Positions 1 through 9,532 of a DNA stretch of 54,190 bases are shown one piece after another. Position 1 is the first letter of the stretch. Each line of letters opens with the position of its first letter. The stretch covers positions 1-54,190 of the forward strand of contig PHBI01000049.1 in NCBI GenBank assembly GCA_002841945.1, written 5' to 3'. Below the pieces are notes generated by a model that was given only the letters and a program-made list of their open reading frames with translations, did no database searches and had not been told where the DNA came from. The translations under genes were made by a program, and so were the position numbers. This DNA is from Deltaproteobacteria bacterium HGW-Deltaproteobacteria-14. Lineage in GTDB: Bacteria > Myxococcota_A > UBA9042 > PHBI01.

Positions 1-1
1 G

Positions 2-3000
2 CCCCTGGTCGCGGCGTGCTCGGCGCTCGTGACCGCGGAGGCGGCGCACCGCGCGCTCGCCGAGCGCTGGGCGGCCGCGGGAGATGACGGTGAGGCGCGC
101 GCTCAGGCCCTGTGGCACCGCCTCGCGGCCGGCGACTCACCCGACGCGGAGGGAGACGCCGCCGCCGCCCTCGCGTCGCTGGCGCCGGGCGAGGCGGCCC
201 CGCTCGTGATCGCGCTGCGTGAGCTCGGGTGGCCGCGAGACAGCGCGGGCGCGCGCCGCGGCGGAGAGATCCTCGCCGCGACCGGCCGCTTCGACGCCGC
301 TCTCGCCCTGTTTCGTCGCGTCGAGGCGCTCGCGAGCGGCCCGGTCGAGGCCGCGCGGGCGCTGGCGCGTATCGCCGCGCTCCAGGCTCACCAGTCGCGC
401 CACGCGCTGGCGCTCGACGCCGCGCGTGAAGCGCTCGCCCGCGGCGGGGACGCCCTCACGCCCGAGGACCGCGCCGAGATCCTGGCGACCCTGGCGCGGA
501 GCGGGGTGCTGTCCGGTGCGGTCGATGACGCGGCCGGCTGGGCCGAGGAGGGGCTCGCGCTGGCGGGCGACGACCCGGCGTTGATCGGTCGACTCGGCTA
601 CGCCCAGGGCCTCGTGCGGTGGTACCGCGGCGACTTCCCCGGCGCGACCCGCGCCTTCGACAGCGCGCTAACGGCGGCCCGCGAGAGCGGGGATCGCGTC
701 GAGGAGGCGGCGATCGTGACCGGCCTCGGGCTGGTCGCGCACCGCAAGGGCGACCTCGACACGGCGCTCGGGCACTACCGCGACGCGCTCAAGCTCGGCG
801 AGCAGGCCGGGGACGAGGCGCGCGTCCTGAGCTCGCTCCAGAACCTCGGGGTGGTCTTTCACGAGCGCGGCGACTGGATCGCCGCCCTCGACACCTACCG
901 CGAGGCGCTGGGGCTGGCGGAGGCCCTCGAGCAGACCGGGCGCGTCGTGCAGATCTCTGGCAACCTCGGCAACCTCTGGCGCTACCTCGGAGAGCTCGAG
1001 CACGCGCGCGAGGTGCTCCAGGTCGGGCTCGAGCGCGCTCGGGCCGAGAGCAACCGCTACATGGAGGGCCTGCTCCTGAACCTCCTCGGAGACGTCGCCT
1101 CCGACGGCGAGGAGTGGGACCAGGCCGAGCGCCTCTGGGTCGACGCCATCCGCGTCACCGAGGAGGCGCAGTGCGCCGCCGAGGAGGCCGAGGCGCGCCT
1201 CAACCTCGGCCGGCTGCACGTCGAGCGCATGTCCTTCGAGGCCGCACGAGTCGCGCTCGAGCGGGCCCTGAGCGTGGCCGAGCGGATCGAGCACGCGACC
1301 TTCACGAGCCAGTGCCGCGCGCTCCTCGCGGCCCTCGAGCGGACGAGCATGCACGGGGACCCCGAGCGCGCCGCGGCGTACATGGCGGGCGCCCTCGAGC
1401 TCCTGCCTCAGGTCGACAACCCCGGCGCGCGCTGGCCCATCCTGCTCGAGGCGGCGTGGCTCGCTCGCGACACCGCGCAGCTCGACACGGCCGCGGACCG
1501 CGTGCGCGAGGTCCGGCAGCTCCTCCAGGCCCAGCTCGACGCCGTCCCGGCGCGCCACCGCGGCGCCTTTCGCGCGCGTCGCGACCGACGGCGTGCGTGG
1601 GGCGAGACGGCGGCCTTCGAGGCGGCCGCCCGGCAGGGCGAGCGCACGCAGGTGCGCGACGTCGGTTGGACGCGGCTGCTCGAAATCAACAAGCGCCTGG
1701 CGACCGAGCACAGCCCGACGCGGCTCCTCGAGTACATCATGGACTCGGCGATCCAGCTCACCGACGCGGAGCGCGGCTTCTTGCTCCTGAGCGAGGACGG
1801 GGCCTCCGACGACGACCTCGCGGTGCACGTCGCCCGCAACCTCGACCAGGAGAACATCCGCAACAAGCGCCTCAAGATCAGCCACGGCATCGCCCGCCGG
1901 GTGGTCGAGTCGGGTCAGCCGGCGATCACCATCGACGCCATGGAGGACGAGCGCTACCGCGACCAGCTCTCCGTCCACGACCTGCGTCTGCGATCGATCC
2001 TGTGCCTGCCGATGATCGGGCGCGGGCGGGTCCTCGGCGCGATCTATCTCGACAACCGCTTCCGCACCTCGGCCTTCTCCGAGGCCGACCTACCGTTCAT
2101 GGAGGCGTTCGCCGACCTCGCGGCCATCGCCCTCGACAACGCCCGGCTCATCGACGCCCAGGAGCGCGGCCAGGCCGCCCTCGAGAAGGCGCGCGCGGAG
2201 GTCGAGGCCCTCAACAAGCGCCTCGCCGGTGAGCTCCAGGCGCGCACCCAGGAGCTCGCGGACACCCACAAGGTCGTCATCCGCCAGCAGCGCGAGCTCG
2301 TAGCGCGCCACCAGTACGACAACATCATCGGGCAGGCCCCGAGCGTGCGCCGCCTCTTCGCGATGATCGATCGGCTGCTCGACAACGACGTCCCGGTGCT
2401 GATCGAGGGCGAGAGCGGGACCGGCAAGGAGCTCGTCGCCCGCGCCATCCACTTCAACGGCGCGCGCCAATCGCGCCCCTTCGTCGCGGTGAACTGCGGC
2501 GCGATCCCGGCGAGCCTGCTCGAGAGCGAGCTCTTCGGTCACGTCCGGGGCGCCTTCACGAACGCCACCTCGGACAAGAAGGGCCTGTTCGAGGCGGCCC
2601 ACAACGGCACGCTCCTCCTCGACGAGATCGGCGAGCTCCCGCTCGAGATGCAGGTGAAGCTGCTGCGGGTTCTCCAGAGCGGCGAGGTCAAGAAGGTCGG
2701 CTCCACCCGCGAGATCACGGTCGACGTGCGCATCCTCGCCGCCACCAACCGCAAGCTCGACGAGGAGGTCAAGGCGGGCCGATTCCGCGAGGATCTCTAC
2801 TACCGCCTCTCGGTCGTGCCGATCCAGATCCCCCCGCTGCGCGCCCGCAAAGAGGACATCCCGCTGCTCGTGCAGCACTTCCTCGAGCAGAACCGCGCCG
2901 CGGGCCTCGGTCAGGTTCAGGGCGTCTCCAAGACGGCGCTCGCGCTGCTGCAGCGCTACAGCTGGCCCGGCAACATCCGACAGCTCGAGATGGTCCTGAA

Positions 3001-3277
3001 GAACGCGTCGGTCTTCGCCGACAACCCCATCCTCGAGCCGCGTGACTTCGAGTCTTTCCCCGACATCATCGGCCAGGACTCGCACGCGCTGTCCTCGGGG
3101 GCGTTCGTCGGCAGGACCCTCGCCGAGCTCGAGCGCGAGGCGATCATCGCGGCGCTGCGCGAGCACCACGGCAACAAGAAGCGCTCGGCGGAGCAGCTCG
3201 GGATCGACCGACGGACCCTCTACAACAAGCTCGCAGCGTACAACATCGTCGTCGAACGCGAGCTCCACGTGAGCTGA
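2..3277 (+). CDS. sigma54-dependent activator, TPR-GAF-AAA+-Fis (5' partial)
   Basis: This is an enhancer-binding protein that would remodel sigma54-RNA polymerase in response to a signal. The frame is open to the left window edge, so the true N-terminus, often a Ser/Thr kinase or ATPase in such proteins, is not visible. From the first in-view GTG (base 29) come about 500 residues of Ala-rich TPR helices. A GAF domain follows (about 550-715), then a short coiled coil and the AAA+ domain (about 760-1000). The AAA+ domain has Walker A GESGTGKE, Walker [12 protein letters not shown], an arginine-finger region [10 protein letters not shown] and sensor [12 protein letters not shown] Fis-type HTH ends the protein ([11 protein letters not shown]). 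The sigma54-contact loop reads GAFTNA instead of the canonical GAFTGA. No receiver domain is visible, so TPR and GAF probably sense the signal. The gene is convergent with the tRNA cluster and its target is unknown. Confidence 0.9.
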   Translation, partial: PLVAACSALVTAEAAHRALAERWAAAGDDGEARAQALWHRLAAGDSPDAEGDAAAALASLAPGEAAPLVIALRELGWPRDSAGARRGGEILAATGRFDAALALFRRVEALASGPVEAARALARIAALQAHQSRHALALDAAREALARGGDALTPEDRAEILATLARSGVLSGAVDDAAGWAEEGLALAGDDPALIGRLGYAQGLVRWYRGDFPGATRAFDSALTAARESGDRVEEAAIVTGLGLVAHRKGDLDTALGHYRDALKLGEQAGDEARVLSSLQNLGVVFHERGDWIAALDTYREALGLAEALEQTGRVVQISGNLGNLWRYLGELEHAREVLQVGLERARAESNRYMEGLLLNLLGDVASDGEEWDQAERLWVDAIRVTEEAQCAAEEAEARLNLGRLHVERMSFEAARVALERALSVAERIEHATFTSQCRALLAALERTSMHGDPERAAAYMAGALELLPQVDNPGARWPILLEAAWLARDTAQLDTAADRVREVRQLLQAQLDAVPARHRGAFRARRDRRRAWGETAAFEAAARQGERTQVRDVGWTRLLEINKRLATEHSPTRLLEYIMDSAIQLTDAERGFLLLSEDGASDDDLAVHVARNLDQENIRNKRLKISHGIARRVVESGQPAITIDAMEDERYRDQLSVHDLRLRSILCLPMIGRGRVLGAIYLDNRFRTSAFSEADLPFMEAFADLAAIALDNARLIDAQERGQAALEKARAEVEALNKRLAGELQARTQELADTHKVVIRQQRELVARHQYDNIIGQAPSVRRLFAMIDRLLDNDVPVLIEGESGTGKELVARAIHFNGARQSRPFVAVNCGAIPASLLESELFGHVRGAFTNATSDKKGLFEAAHNGTLLLDEIGELPLEMQVKLLRVLQSGEVKKVGSTREITVDVRILAATNRKLDEEVKAGRFREDLYYRLSVVPIQIPPLRARKEDIPLLVQHFLEQNRAAGLGQVQGVSKTALALLQRYSWPGNIRQLEMVLKNASVFADNPILEPRDFESFPDIIGQDSHALSSGAFVGRTLAELEREAIIAALREHHGNKKRSAEQLGIDRRTLYNKLAAYNIVVERELHVS

Positions 3278-3318
3278 GGCTGCTACGCGACCGCGCCCCA
3301 CGCCGGCGCAGGAAACTC

Positions 3319-3354
3319 AAAAAAAGAGCCCGGCGCAGGAACTGCGTCGGGCTC
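3319..3354 (-). terminator. Rho-independent terminator after tRNA-Glu
   Basis: A near-perfect 13-bp GC-rich stem (gagcccggcgcag / ctgcgtcgggctc, three-base loop) is followed on the minus strand by seven Ts. It ends the tRNA-Gln/Glu/Glu transcript and also separates it from the convergent sigma54 activator. Confidence 0.85.
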
Positions 3355-3364
3355 TTGGTCGAGA

Positions 3365-3440
3365 TGGTAGGGCGTACGGGAATCGAACCCGTGTTGCCGA
3401 CGTGAGAGGCCGGCGTCCTGGACCGCTAGACGAACGCCCC
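3365..3440 (-). tRNA. tRNA-Glu (CUC), copy 2 in transcription order
   Basis: A 76-nt cloverleaf on the minus strand: acceptor GGGGCGU/ACGCCCU with a G1-U72 wobble, anticodon loop CUCUCAC giving CUC, T-loop GGTTCGAATCC, discriminator A and an encoded CCA. It is identical in sequence to the copy at 3531-3606. This is the last gene before the terminator. Confidence 0.95.
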
Positions 3441-3496
3441 ATAGGCCCATCTCGAGCACCGAACCCACCAAGCCCGGCGAGCCTTCTGTGAAGCAA

Positions 3497-3524
3497 GGAC
3501 GCCCGGCCTGAAGGCCGGGCGTCC
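3497..3524 (-). other. hairpin between tandem tRNA-Glu genes
   Basis: A perfect 13-bp inverted repeat (ggacgcccggcct, two-base loop) lies between the two tRNA-Glu genes. There is no T-run on either strand, so it looks like an RNA-processing or spacer hairpin and not an intrinsic terminator. Confidence 0.7.
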
Positions 3525-3530
3525 CCGCTG

Positions 3531-3606
3531 TGGTAGGGCGTACGGGAATCGAACCCGTGTTGCCGACGTGAGAGGCCGGCGTCCTGGACCGCTAGACGAA
3601 CGCCCC
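3531..3606 (-). tRNA. tRNA-Glu (CUC), copy 1
   Basis: A 76-nt cloverleaf with anticodon CUC and an encoded CCA, identical base for base to 3365-3440. It lies 39 nt downstream of tRNA-Gln in the same transcript. Confidence 0.95.
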
Positions 3607-3645
3607 ACAGAAGGGGGCGGCACGAGGCCGCCCTATGCTCTTTTC

Positions 3646-3716
3646 TTCGGGGACTAGGATTCGAACCTAGATAGCCAGAACCAGAATCTGGAGTCCTGCC
3701 ATTGGACGATCCCCGA
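3646..3716 (-). tRNA. tRNA-Gln (CUG)
   Basis: A 71-nt minus-strand cloverleaf: acceptor TCGGGGA/TCCCCGA, anticodon stem CCAGA/TCTGG around loop TTCTGGT (anticodon CUG), and T-arm CTAGGTTCGAATCCTAG. The 3' CCA is not encoded, unlike the two Glu genes next to it. First gene of the Gln-Glu-Glu unit. Confidence 0.93.
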
Positions 3717-3753
3717 GCACTGCGCCGTGGCTCTCACCCCCGGCGCGACGCGG

Positions 3754-3782
3754 AAGGTATGCAAGCTCTTCCGCGGTGTCAA
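3754..3782 (-). promoter_or_regulatory. promoter of tRNA-Gln/Glu/Glu
   Basis: On the minus strand a perfect -35 TTGACA lies 17 bp from TACCTT. The predicted start is about 30 nt before tRNA-Gln. The -10 box is poor (3 of 6), but the perfect -35 and the position match the other translation-gene promoters in this window. Confidence 0.6.
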
Positions 3783-3824
3783 GACCCTGTTGCGGGCCTT
3801 GGCGCGAACTTTCGTCCGCGCGGC

Positions 3825-3852
3825 GGGCCGCCCTCCATGAAGAGGACGGCCC
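3825..3852 (-). terminator. terminator-like hairpin after rplQ
   Basis: An 11-bp GC-rich stem with a six-base loop lies just downstream of the rplQ stop codon, the end of the alpha operon. No T-run follows, so termination may be partial or Rho-assisted. Confidence 0.5.
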
Positions 3853-3859
3853 AGCGAGC

Positions 3860-4312
3860 CTACTGCTCGTCGGCCCCGAACTTCTCCTTGGTCACCGGCA
3901 CCGCGGCGCCGGTCTTGAGCGGCGCCAGGGTGGGCCGGCTCTTGGTCGCGGGCGGACCCGGCGGCATCAGCTCGATGATGGACATCGGAGCGTTGTCACC
4001 CAGGCGCCGGTTGACCTTGACGATCCGCGTGTAGCCGCCGTGGCGCTCACCGAAGCCAGGCGCGATCTCGTCGAACAGCTTCACGAGCACCTCACGCGTC
4101 CGGATGGTCCGGGCGGCCAGGCGCTTGGCGTGCAGGGTGTCCTGCTTGCCGAGGGTGACGAGGCGATCGGCCAGGCGACGGAGCTCCTTCGCGCGCGTGT
4201 CGGTCGTGGTGACCTTCCCGTGCTCGAAGAGCGACGTCACCATGTTCCGGAACATGGCCTTCCGGTGGCTCGAGGTCATACCGAGCTTGCGGCCGGACTT
4301 TTGGTGTCGCAT
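3860..4312 (-). CDS. rplQ: 50S ribosomal protein L17
   Basis: L17 of the large subunit, lining the area near the peptide exit tunnel. The 150-residue protein starts [20 protein letters not shown] and contains [19 protein letters not shown], both diagnostic of the family. The C-terminus (from about residue 115) is a Pro/Lys/Ala extension beyond the core fold of about 115 residues. It is the last protein gene of the alpha operon, 69 nt after rpoA, as in most bacteria. Start is an ATG at 4312. Confidence 0.97.
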   Translation of the reverse strand: MRHQKSGRKLGMTSSHRKAMFRNMVTSLFEHGKVTTTDTRAKELRRLADRLVTLGKQDTLHAKRLAARTIRTREVLVKLFDEIAPGFGERHGGYTRIVKVNRRLGDNAPMSIIELMPPGPPATKSRPTLAPLKTGAAVPVTKEKFGADEQ

Positions 4313-4381
4313 GACGAAACTCCACGCGTTCCAGCGACGCGTTCAAGTGGGCGCGGCGGGTACGCCAACGCCCAGAGGCTA

Positions 4382-5380
4382 CTAGTTGGTGGCGCTCGAG
4401 GTGCGCTTCTCGGGGTCGAACCCGTCGAGCTTCATCCCGAGCTGCAGGCCCATCTCAGCGAGGATCTCTTTGATCTCCTTGAGGGACTTGCGGCCAAAAT
4501 TCTTCGTCTTGAGCATCTCGGCCTCGCTCCGCTGCACCAACTCGCCGATGTAGCGGATGTTGGCGTTCTGCAGGCAGTTGGCCGAGCGCACGGACAGCTC
4601 GAGCTCGTCGACCGTCCGGTAGAGGTTCTCGTTCACCGGCTCGTCGGCGGCCTCTTCGATCTCCTCGGGCTCGACGTCCTCGTCGAAGTTGATGAAGATC
4701 TGGACCTGATCCTTGAGGATCTTGGCCGCCAGCGCGACGGCGTCCTCGGGCAGGACAGCGCCGCTGGTCCACACCTCGAGGGTGAGCTTGTCGTAGTCGG
4801 TCCGCTGCCCCACGCGGGCGTTGGTCACCCGGTAGTTGACCTTGCGGATCGGCGAGAAGATCGCGTCGAGGGCGATCATGCCCTCGGCCCAGTCCTCGCC
4901 CTTGTTCTGCTCGGCGGGCACGTAGCCCTTGCCGACGTCGACGATGAACTCGAGGTTGAACTCGCCGCCCTCGCTGACCGTGCAGACGTGCTGCTCGGGG
5001 TTGAGCACCTCGAGCCCCGTGCTCACCGCGAGGTCGCCGGCGCTGACGACGCCGGGGGTCGTGCGGCTGAAGCGGAAGGTCTTGGGACCCTCACCCGCGA
5101 GCTTGAGCTGCACTTCCTTGAGGTTGAGGATGATGTCGGCCACGTCCTCGACGAGGCCAGGCACGCTCTGAAACTCGTGCAGCGCGCCGTCGAGCCGAAT
5201 GCCCGTGATCGCGGCACCGCGGAGCGAGCTCAGCAGGAGGCGACGCAGCGAGTTGCCGATCGTGATACCGAACCCACGCTCGAGCGGCTCGGCCACGAAC
5301 CGACCGTACTTGTCGTTGAGCGAGTCGTGCTCGACCTCGATCTTGCGGGGGCGGATAAGCTGGCGCCAGTTGAGGTACAT
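4382..5380 (-). CDS. rpoA: DNA-directed RNA polymerase subunit alpha
   Basis: Alpha dimerises and nucleates RNA polymerase assembly. The 332-residue protein has the N-terminal assembly domain ([19 protein letters not shown], the beta-contacting segment), a charged linker (about 230-250) and the C-terminal domain. The UP-element/activator-binding helix reads [12 protein letters not shown] and keeps the conserved Arg equivalent to E. coli R265; [10 protein letters not shown] follows. Length is normal. It directly follows rpsK with a 96-nt gap containing two hairpins; rpsD, normally between them, is absent. Confidence 0.98.
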   Translation of the reverse strand: MYLNWRQLIRPRKIEVEHDSLNDKYGRFVAEPLERGFGITIGNSLRRLLLSSLRGAAITGIRLDGALHEFQSVPGLVEDVADIILNLKEVQLKLAGEGPKTFRFSRTTPGVVSAGDLAVSTGLEVLNPEQHVCTVSEGGEFNLEFIVDVGKGYVPAEQNKGEDWAEGMIALDAIFSPIRKVNYRVTNARVGQRTDYDKLTLEVWTSGAVLPEDAVALAAKILKDQVQIFINFDEDVEPEEIEEAADEPVNENLYRTVDELELSVRSANCLQNANIRYIGELVQRSEAEMLKTKNFGRKSLKEIKEILAEMGLQLGMKLDGFDPEKRTSSATN

Positions 5381-5400
5381 GGTCTTCCTCGCGTGCGAAC

Positions 5401-5465
5401 GCGGGCCGGGGGCCCGCGCTTCGTGGATGGGCAGCGTCCCCGGCGGTCGGCTTCGCGCCGACCGC
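5401..5465 (-). other. paired hairpins in the rpsK-rpoA gap
   Basis: Two strong inverted repeats lie in the 96-nt gap: 5443-5465 (9-bp stem, five-base loop) and 5401-5417 (gcgggcc/ggcccgc, three-base loop). Neither is followed by a T-run. They occupy the site where rpsD normally lies and could be an RNA-processing or translational control element for rpoA. Confidence 0.55.
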
Positions 5466-5476
5466 TCGGGACTGGA

Positions 5477-5863
5477 TCAGACGCGGCGGCGCTTCGGCGG
5501 ACGGCAGCCGTTGTGCGGGATCGGCGTCACGTCACGGATGATCGTGATCTTCAGCCCCGAGGTCTGCAGCGCGCGGAGCGCGGCCTCGCGCCCGGATCCC
5601 GGCCCCTTGACGTTGACCGACACGGTACGCATGCCGTGATCCATCGCCATGCGGGCGGCGTCTTCGGCCGCGAGCTGCGCCGCGAACGGCGTCGACTTGC
5701 GGGAGCCCTTGAAGCCCCGCTTGCCGGAGCTCGACCAGCTGATCGCGTTGCCCGCGACGTCGGTGATCGTCACGAGCGTGTTGTTGAAGGTCGACTGGAT
5801 GTGCGCGACCCCAGTCGGAATATTCTTTTTGACCTTCTTCTTGGTCTGCTTGGGCTTCGCCAT
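5477..5863 (-). CDS. rpsK: 30S ribosomal protein S11
   Basis: S11 is a platform protein of the 30S subunit near the mRNA exit site. The 128-residue protein has the Lys-rich N-terminus ([17 protein letters not shown]), the core [16 protein letters not shown] and [20 protein letters not shown], and the Arg-rich C-terminus [13 protein letters not shown]. All match the family over its full length. It lies 60 nt after rpsM. Confidence 0.97.
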   Translation of the reverse strand: MAKPKQTKKKVKKNIPTGVAHIQSTFNNTLVTITDVAGNAISWSSSGKRGFKGSRKSTPFAAQLAAEDAARMAMDHGMRTVSVNVKGPGSGREAALRALQTSGLKITIIRDVTPIPHNGCRPPKRRRV

Positions 5864-5923
5864 GATCTCCGTCCCCTGTGACTGTCGGCCCGATTCGCTC
5901 GCGTGTTACGGCTGCGATCGTGA

Positions 5924-6292
5924 CTACTTCTTCTTCTTGATCGCCTGACGCTTCGGGCCCTTACGGGTACGGGCGTTCGTGTGCGTCCGCTGGCCGCGCA
6001 CGGGGAGACCGCGGCGGTGACGGAGGCCTCGGTAGCAACCGAGATCCATCAACCGCTTGATGTTCATCGACACGTCGCGCCGGAGGTCGCCTTCGACGCG
6101 GAAGCCGTCGTTGATGACCTGCCGAATCCGCGCGACCTCCTGGTCGCTCAGATCGTCGGCGATGCGGACCGTCTCGATCCCCGCACGTCGGCAGATCTCG
6201 AGCGAGGTGGTCTCACCGATGCCGTAGATGTAGGTCAGAGCGACCCAGACGGGCTTGCGCCGCGGGAGGTCGACACCTGCAATGCGTGCCAT
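5924..6292 (-). CDS. rpsM: 30S ribosomal protein S13
   Basis: S13 sits in the 30S head and contacts the 50S subunit and P-site tRNA. The 122-residue protein begins [19 protein letters not shown], has the helix-two-turns-helix [18 protein letters not shown], and the C-terminal tail [20 protein letters not shown] that reaches the P site. Full length for the family. Six nucleotides separate it from rpmJ. Confidence 0.97.
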   Translation of the reverse strand: MARIAGVDLPRRKPVWVALTYIYGIGETTSLEICRRAGIETVRIADDLSDQEVARIRQVINDGFRVEGDLRRDVSMNIKRLMDLGCYRGLRHRRGLPVRGQRTHTNARTRKGPKRQAIKKKK

Positions 6293-6298
6293 GACTGC

Positions 6299-6412
6299 TT
6301 ATCCTTGCCGCTGCTTATGGCGAGGGTTGTCACAGATCACGCGGACCACGCCGCGCCTCTTGATAACCTTGCACTTTTCACAAATCTTCTTGACCGAAGC
6401 CCGTACTTTCAT
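6299..6412 (-). CDS. rpmJ: 50S ribosomal protein L36
   Basis: A short gene of 37 residues. The protein starts [19 protein letters not shown] and ends [11 protein letters not shown]. It carries the zinc-ribbon ligands C-x2-C ... C-x4-H, so this is the zinc-binding (C+) form of L36. It is transcribed from 6412 down to a TAA at 6299 and leads directly into rpsM. secY lies upstream with a 134-nt gap that is too small for adk, map or infA. Confidence 0.95.
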   Translation of the reverse strand: MKVRASVKKICEKCKVIKRRGVVRVICDNPRHKQRQG

Positions 6413-6462
6413 GGCCTCTCACTCCCCTTTCGTTCTGGGGACCCGCCCGGCGGCGGCGTCGC

Positions 6463-6491
6463 GTGATACACGATCCGACTCGCCATCGCAA
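6463..6491 (-). promoter_or_regulatory. possible promoter before rpmJ
   Basis: TTGCGA, 17 bp, TATCAC on the minus strand, about 50 nt upstream of the rpmJ start. Each box matches 4 of 6 consensus bases. It would give the alpha-operon genes a start independent of secY; weak evidence from sequence alone. Confidence 0.3.
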
Positions 6492-6546
6492 GGTCTTAGT
6501 CGTCCCGTCGACAGTTGGGTCGTTGCTCGGGAAAGGGCACCCGGGT

Positions 6547-7881
6547 TCAAGCGCGACGGCGCCCCCGGGCCCGCGGACCGCTCTGGCCCCCGAAGCCTTC
6601 GTAGTTGTGCGTGATCAGGTGGCTCTCCACCTGCTGCACCGTGTCGAGCGCCACCGCCACCACGATCAGCAGCGAGGTGCCACCAAAGTAGAACGGGACA
6701 CCAAACTCTGTGTTCAGGAAGGTCGGCAGCACACAGACCGCCGAGATGTACACCGCGCCACCCAGGGTGATGCGCGACAGCACTCGGTCGATGTACTGCG
6801 CCGTCTTCTTGCCAGCCCGGATGCCCGGGATGAACCCGCCGAACTTCTTCAGGTTATCCGCCACGTCGACCGGGTTGAAGACGACCGCCGTGTAGAAGAA
6901 GCAGAAGAAGATGATCAGCGCAACGTAGACGAAGTTGTAGATCGTCCGACCTGGCGCCAGGTTCGTGTTGAGCCACTCGACCATCCCCGAGTCGGGGAAG
7001 AGGCCGGCCAGCATCGTCGGGAACATGAGCAGCGAGCTCGCGAAGATCGGCGGGATGACGCCCGCGGTGTTCACCTTCAGCGGCAGGAACGTGTTCTGTC
7101 CCCCGTACATCCGGTTGCCCACCACCTTCTTGGCGTAGCGCACCGGGATCCGGCGCTGTCCCCGCTCGAAGAAGACGATGGTCGCGATGACCCCGATCAC
7201 GATGATGCCGATGATGATGAGCGTCGGCGTGTGGAGCTCACCACCGGCGAACTCGCTCATGTTGGCAGTCTGGAAGAGCGCCTTCGGGAGCTGCGCGACG
7301 ATGCCGGCGAAGATGATGAGCGAGATGCCGTTGCCGATGCCGCGCTCGGTGATCTGCTCGCCGAGCCACATCAGTAGCATCGAGCCCGCCGTCAGCGTCA
7401 CGACCGCGATGATGCGGAAGCCCCAGTCGCTGAACAGCACCACGCCGGTCGCCCCGCCGCCCTGCTTGCTCGCGCTCTCGAGGAAGAGCGCCAGGCCGAA
7501 GCCCTGGACGATGGAGAGCAGGATCGTGCCGTAGCGGGTGTACTGATTGATCTTGTTCTGGCCCTGCTCGCCCTCCTTCTTGAGGCGTTCGAGGGACGGG
7601 ACCACCACCGTCAGCAGCTGGATGATGATGCTCGACGAGATGTAGGGCATCACGCCGAGCGCGAAGACCGACAGCTGCTCGAGCGCACCGCCGCTGAACA
7701 TGCTGAACATGCCCAGCAGCCCACCGCTGTTCTGGTTCATGTAGAAGGAGAAGGCCTCACGGCTCACGCCCGGAACGGCGACGAACACGCCGATCCGGTA
7801 GAGCGTGAGGACGAGCAGGGTGAACAAGATCCGTTTCCGGAGCTCGCTCACCTTGCCGATGTTGGCCATCGAACTAGCCAC
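6547..7881 (-). CDS. secY: protein translocase subunit SecY
   Basis: SecY is the channel of the Sec translocon in the inner membrane. The 444-residue protein has about ten hydrophobic segments. Recognisable motifs are [19 protein letters not shown] in the second helix pair, the cytoplasmic loop [36 protein letters not shown], and the [20 protein letters not shown] loop. A GTG start at 7881 overlaps the rplO stop by 8 nt and has a GAGG motif 6 nt upstream; an ATG at 7869 ([14 protein letters not shown]) is the alternative. It follows rplO as in other spc operons. Confidence 0.97.
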   Translation of the reverse strand: MASSMANIGKVSELRKRILFTLLVLTLYRIGVFVAVPGVSREAFSFYMNQNSGGLLGMFSMFSGGALEQLSVFALGVMPYISSSIIIQLLTVVVPSLERLKKEGEQGQNKINQYTRYGTILLSIVQGFGLALFLESASKQGGGATGVVLFSDWGFRIIAVVTLTAGSMLLMWLGEQITERGIGNGISLIIFAGIVAQLPKALFQTANMSEFAGGELHTPTLIIIGIIVIGVIATIVFFERGQRRIPVRYAKKVVGNRMYGGQNTFLPLKVNTAGVIPPIFASSLLMFPTMLAGLFPDSGMVEWLNTNLAPGRTIYNFVYVALIIFFCFFYTAVVFNPVDVADNLKKFGGFIPGIRAGKKTAQYIDRVLSRITLGGAVYISAVCVLPTFLNTEFGVPFYFGGTSLLIVVAVALDTVQQVESHLITHNYEGFGGQSGPRARGRRRA

Positions 7882-8323
7882 CGATCACCTCGACGCTGCC
7901 GCCGCGCGCCTTGATCTTGGCCTCGGCCTGCTTCGAGAACTTGTGGGCACGGACGTTCACCGCGACCTCGAGGTCGCCGTCGCCGAGGATCTTCACGCTG
8001 TCGCTCGGCTTGCGGATGAAACCGACGCTCGCGAGAAGCTCTGGCGTCACCTCGGTGCCCGCGTCGAACTCGTTGAGATCGACCACGTTCACGATGGACC
8101 AGATCTTCTTGTTCATCGGCGTGAAGCCACGCGCAGGCAGGCGCCGATAGATCGGCATCTGACCGCCCTCGAAACCGGGCTTCTTCTTCGACGCGGCGCG
8201 GGCCTTCTGGCCCTTCTGGCCACGACCGGCCGTCTTACCGTTGCCCGATGCTGGGCCACGGCCGACGCGCTTGCGGGTCTGGTGGGCGCCCTCGGGTGGG
8301 CGCAGGCTGCTGAGTTCGTTCAT
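7874..8323 (-). CDS. rplO: 50S ribosomal protein L15
   Basis: L15 binds 23S rRNA during 50S assembly. From the ATG at 8323 the 149-residue protein reads [19 protein letters not shown], then [39 protein letters not shown] and the C-terminal repeat that ends [14 protein letters not shown]. An in-frame start further upstream was not used because AGAAGG precedes the 8323 ATG and the family begins there. Its stop lies within the secY start region. Confidence 0.97.
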   Translation of the reverse strand: MNELSSLRPPEGAHQTRKRVGRGPASGNGKTAGRGQKGQKARAASKKKPGFEGGQMPIYRRLPARGFTPMNKKIWSIVNVVDLNEFDAGTEVTPELLASVGFIRKPSDSVKILGDGDLEVAVNVRAHKFSKQAEAKIKARGGSVEVIGG

Positions 8324-8395
8324 GGTCGAAACCTTCTCTCTTGCTCCCCCAACCCTGGCCCGGGGGGGCAAGCGGGCGTGGGAGGCCTTGTCTTC

Positions 8396-8569
8396 TTAGA
8401 GGACCTTCACCAGGTGGGCGACCTTGGCGACCATCCCTCGAATCGCGGGGGTGTCCTCCAGCTCACGCTCGGCGTTGAGCTTCTTGAGGTTCAGCCCGTC
8501 GAGGATGGCCGCCTGACGCCCGTTGGCCTGGATGCGGCTCTTCACCAGCTTGACGCGGATCTTGTTCAT
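8396..8569 (-). CDS. rpmD: 50S ribosomal protein L30
   Basis: A small protein of 57 residues starting MNKIRVKLVKSRIQANGRQ at 8569 and ending GMVAKVAHLVKVL. This is the normal size and form of bacterial L30. A longer open frame extends upstream, but family length and start fix the ATG at 8569. It lies between rpsE and rplO, its usual place. Confidence 0.94.
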   Translation of the reverse strand: MNKIRVKLVKSRIQANGRQAAILDGLNLKKLNAERELEDTPAIRGMVAKVAHLVKVL

Positions 8570-8588
8570 GATTCGTTGCTCCCCGCGA

Positions 8589-9128
8589 TCACTTGCGAAC
8601 GTGACGGCGGTGCATCTCGTCGGCCGGGATCCCGCGACGCGTCGCGACCTCGTCGGGCCCAGAGAGCTCCTGAAGCGCCGTAACGGTCGCATGCACGACG
8701 TTGTGCGGGTTGTTGGAGCCGATGCACTTCGTCAGGATGTTGTGGACCCCAGCGGCCTCGAGGATGGCGCGCACGGCGCCACCGGCGATGACGCCCGTAC
8801 CGGCGCTGGCCGGCTTGAGCAGCACCTGGCCTGCGCCGTAGTGCCCGAGGACCTCGTGCGGGATGGTCCCGTCGACGATCGGCACGCGGAACATGGAGCG
8901 CATCGCGCCCTCCTTGCCCTTGCGGATCGCTTCCGGCACCTCGTTGGCCTTGCCAAGCGCGGCCCCGACGTTGCCCTGTCCATCGCCCACCACGATCAGC
9001 GCGGAGAAGCTGAAGCGGCGACCGCCCTTCACGACCTTCGCCACACGGTTGATGTGGATGACCTTGTCGATCAACCCCGAGTCTTCCTCGCGGTCGCGCC
9101 TATCGCGCCTGTCTCGATCTCTCGCCAC
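8589..9128 (-). CDS. rpsE: 30S ribosomal protein S5
   Basis: S5 takes part in decoding fidelity and mRNA unwinding at the 30S entry site. The 179-residue protein has an Asp/Arg-rich N-terminus, then the double-stranded RNA-binding fold ([40 protein letters not shown]) and the second domain ([37 protein letters not shown]). Length is normal. The highly charged [11 protein letters not shown] stretch at the N-terminus is a lineage extension. Confidence 0.97.
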   Translation of the reverse strand: MARDRDRRDRRDREEDSGLIDKVIHINRVAKVVKGGRRFSFSALIVVGDGQGNVGAALGKANEVPEAIRKGKEGAMRSMFRVPIVDGTIPHEVLGHYGAGQVLLKPASAGTGVIAGGAVRAILEAAGVHNILTKCIGSNNPHNVVHATVTALQELSGPDEVATRRGIPADEMHRRHVRK

Positions 9129-9143
9129 GGTGCGTCTCCCGAA

Positions 9144-9509
9144 TCAGAACTGAAGTCCACCCTGGCGCGCACCATCCGCGAGTGCGGCGATACGTCCAGT
9201 GTAGATGAAGCCGTTGCGGTCGAAGACCACCTTGTCGATGCTCTTCTCGAGGCAGCGCTTGGCCGCGAGCTCGCCGACCTTCTTGGCCGCCTCGAGCTTC
9301 TTGGCTTCGGTGACCTCGCCCTTGACGTCCCCGACCAGGGTCGAAGCCGAGGCGAGCGTCTTGCCCGAGGTGTCGTCGATGACCTGCACGTAGATGTGCT
9401 TGTTCGACCGGTAGACCGTCATGCGCGGGCGCTCGGGGGTCCCGAAGATGTTCTTCCGGATCCCCTTCTTGCGACGGTTGCGCGCTTCGAGTTTCGTGAC
9501 CTTGCTCAT
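9144..9509 (-). CDS. rplR: 50S ribosomal protein L18
   Basis: L18 binds 5S rRNA and brings it into the central protuberance. The 121-residue protein contains [39 protein letters not shown] and the C-terminal [20 protein letters not shown]; the last two are the usual signatures. Normal length, 15 nt from rpsE. Confidence 0.97.
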   Translation of the reverse strand: MSKVTKLEARNRRKKGIRKNIFGTPERPRMTVYRSNKHIYVQVIDDTSGKTLASASTLVGDVKGEVTEAKKLEAAKKVGELAAKRCLEKSIDKVVFDRNGFIYTGRIAALADGARQGGLQF

Positions 9510-9532
9510 CGTTTGGCCTCTACCTTGGCGCC

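Noticed and set aside
3776..5881. Plus-strand open frame opposite rplQ, rpoA and rpsK
   Set aside because: Antisense shadow of three clear genes, with no recognisable domain.
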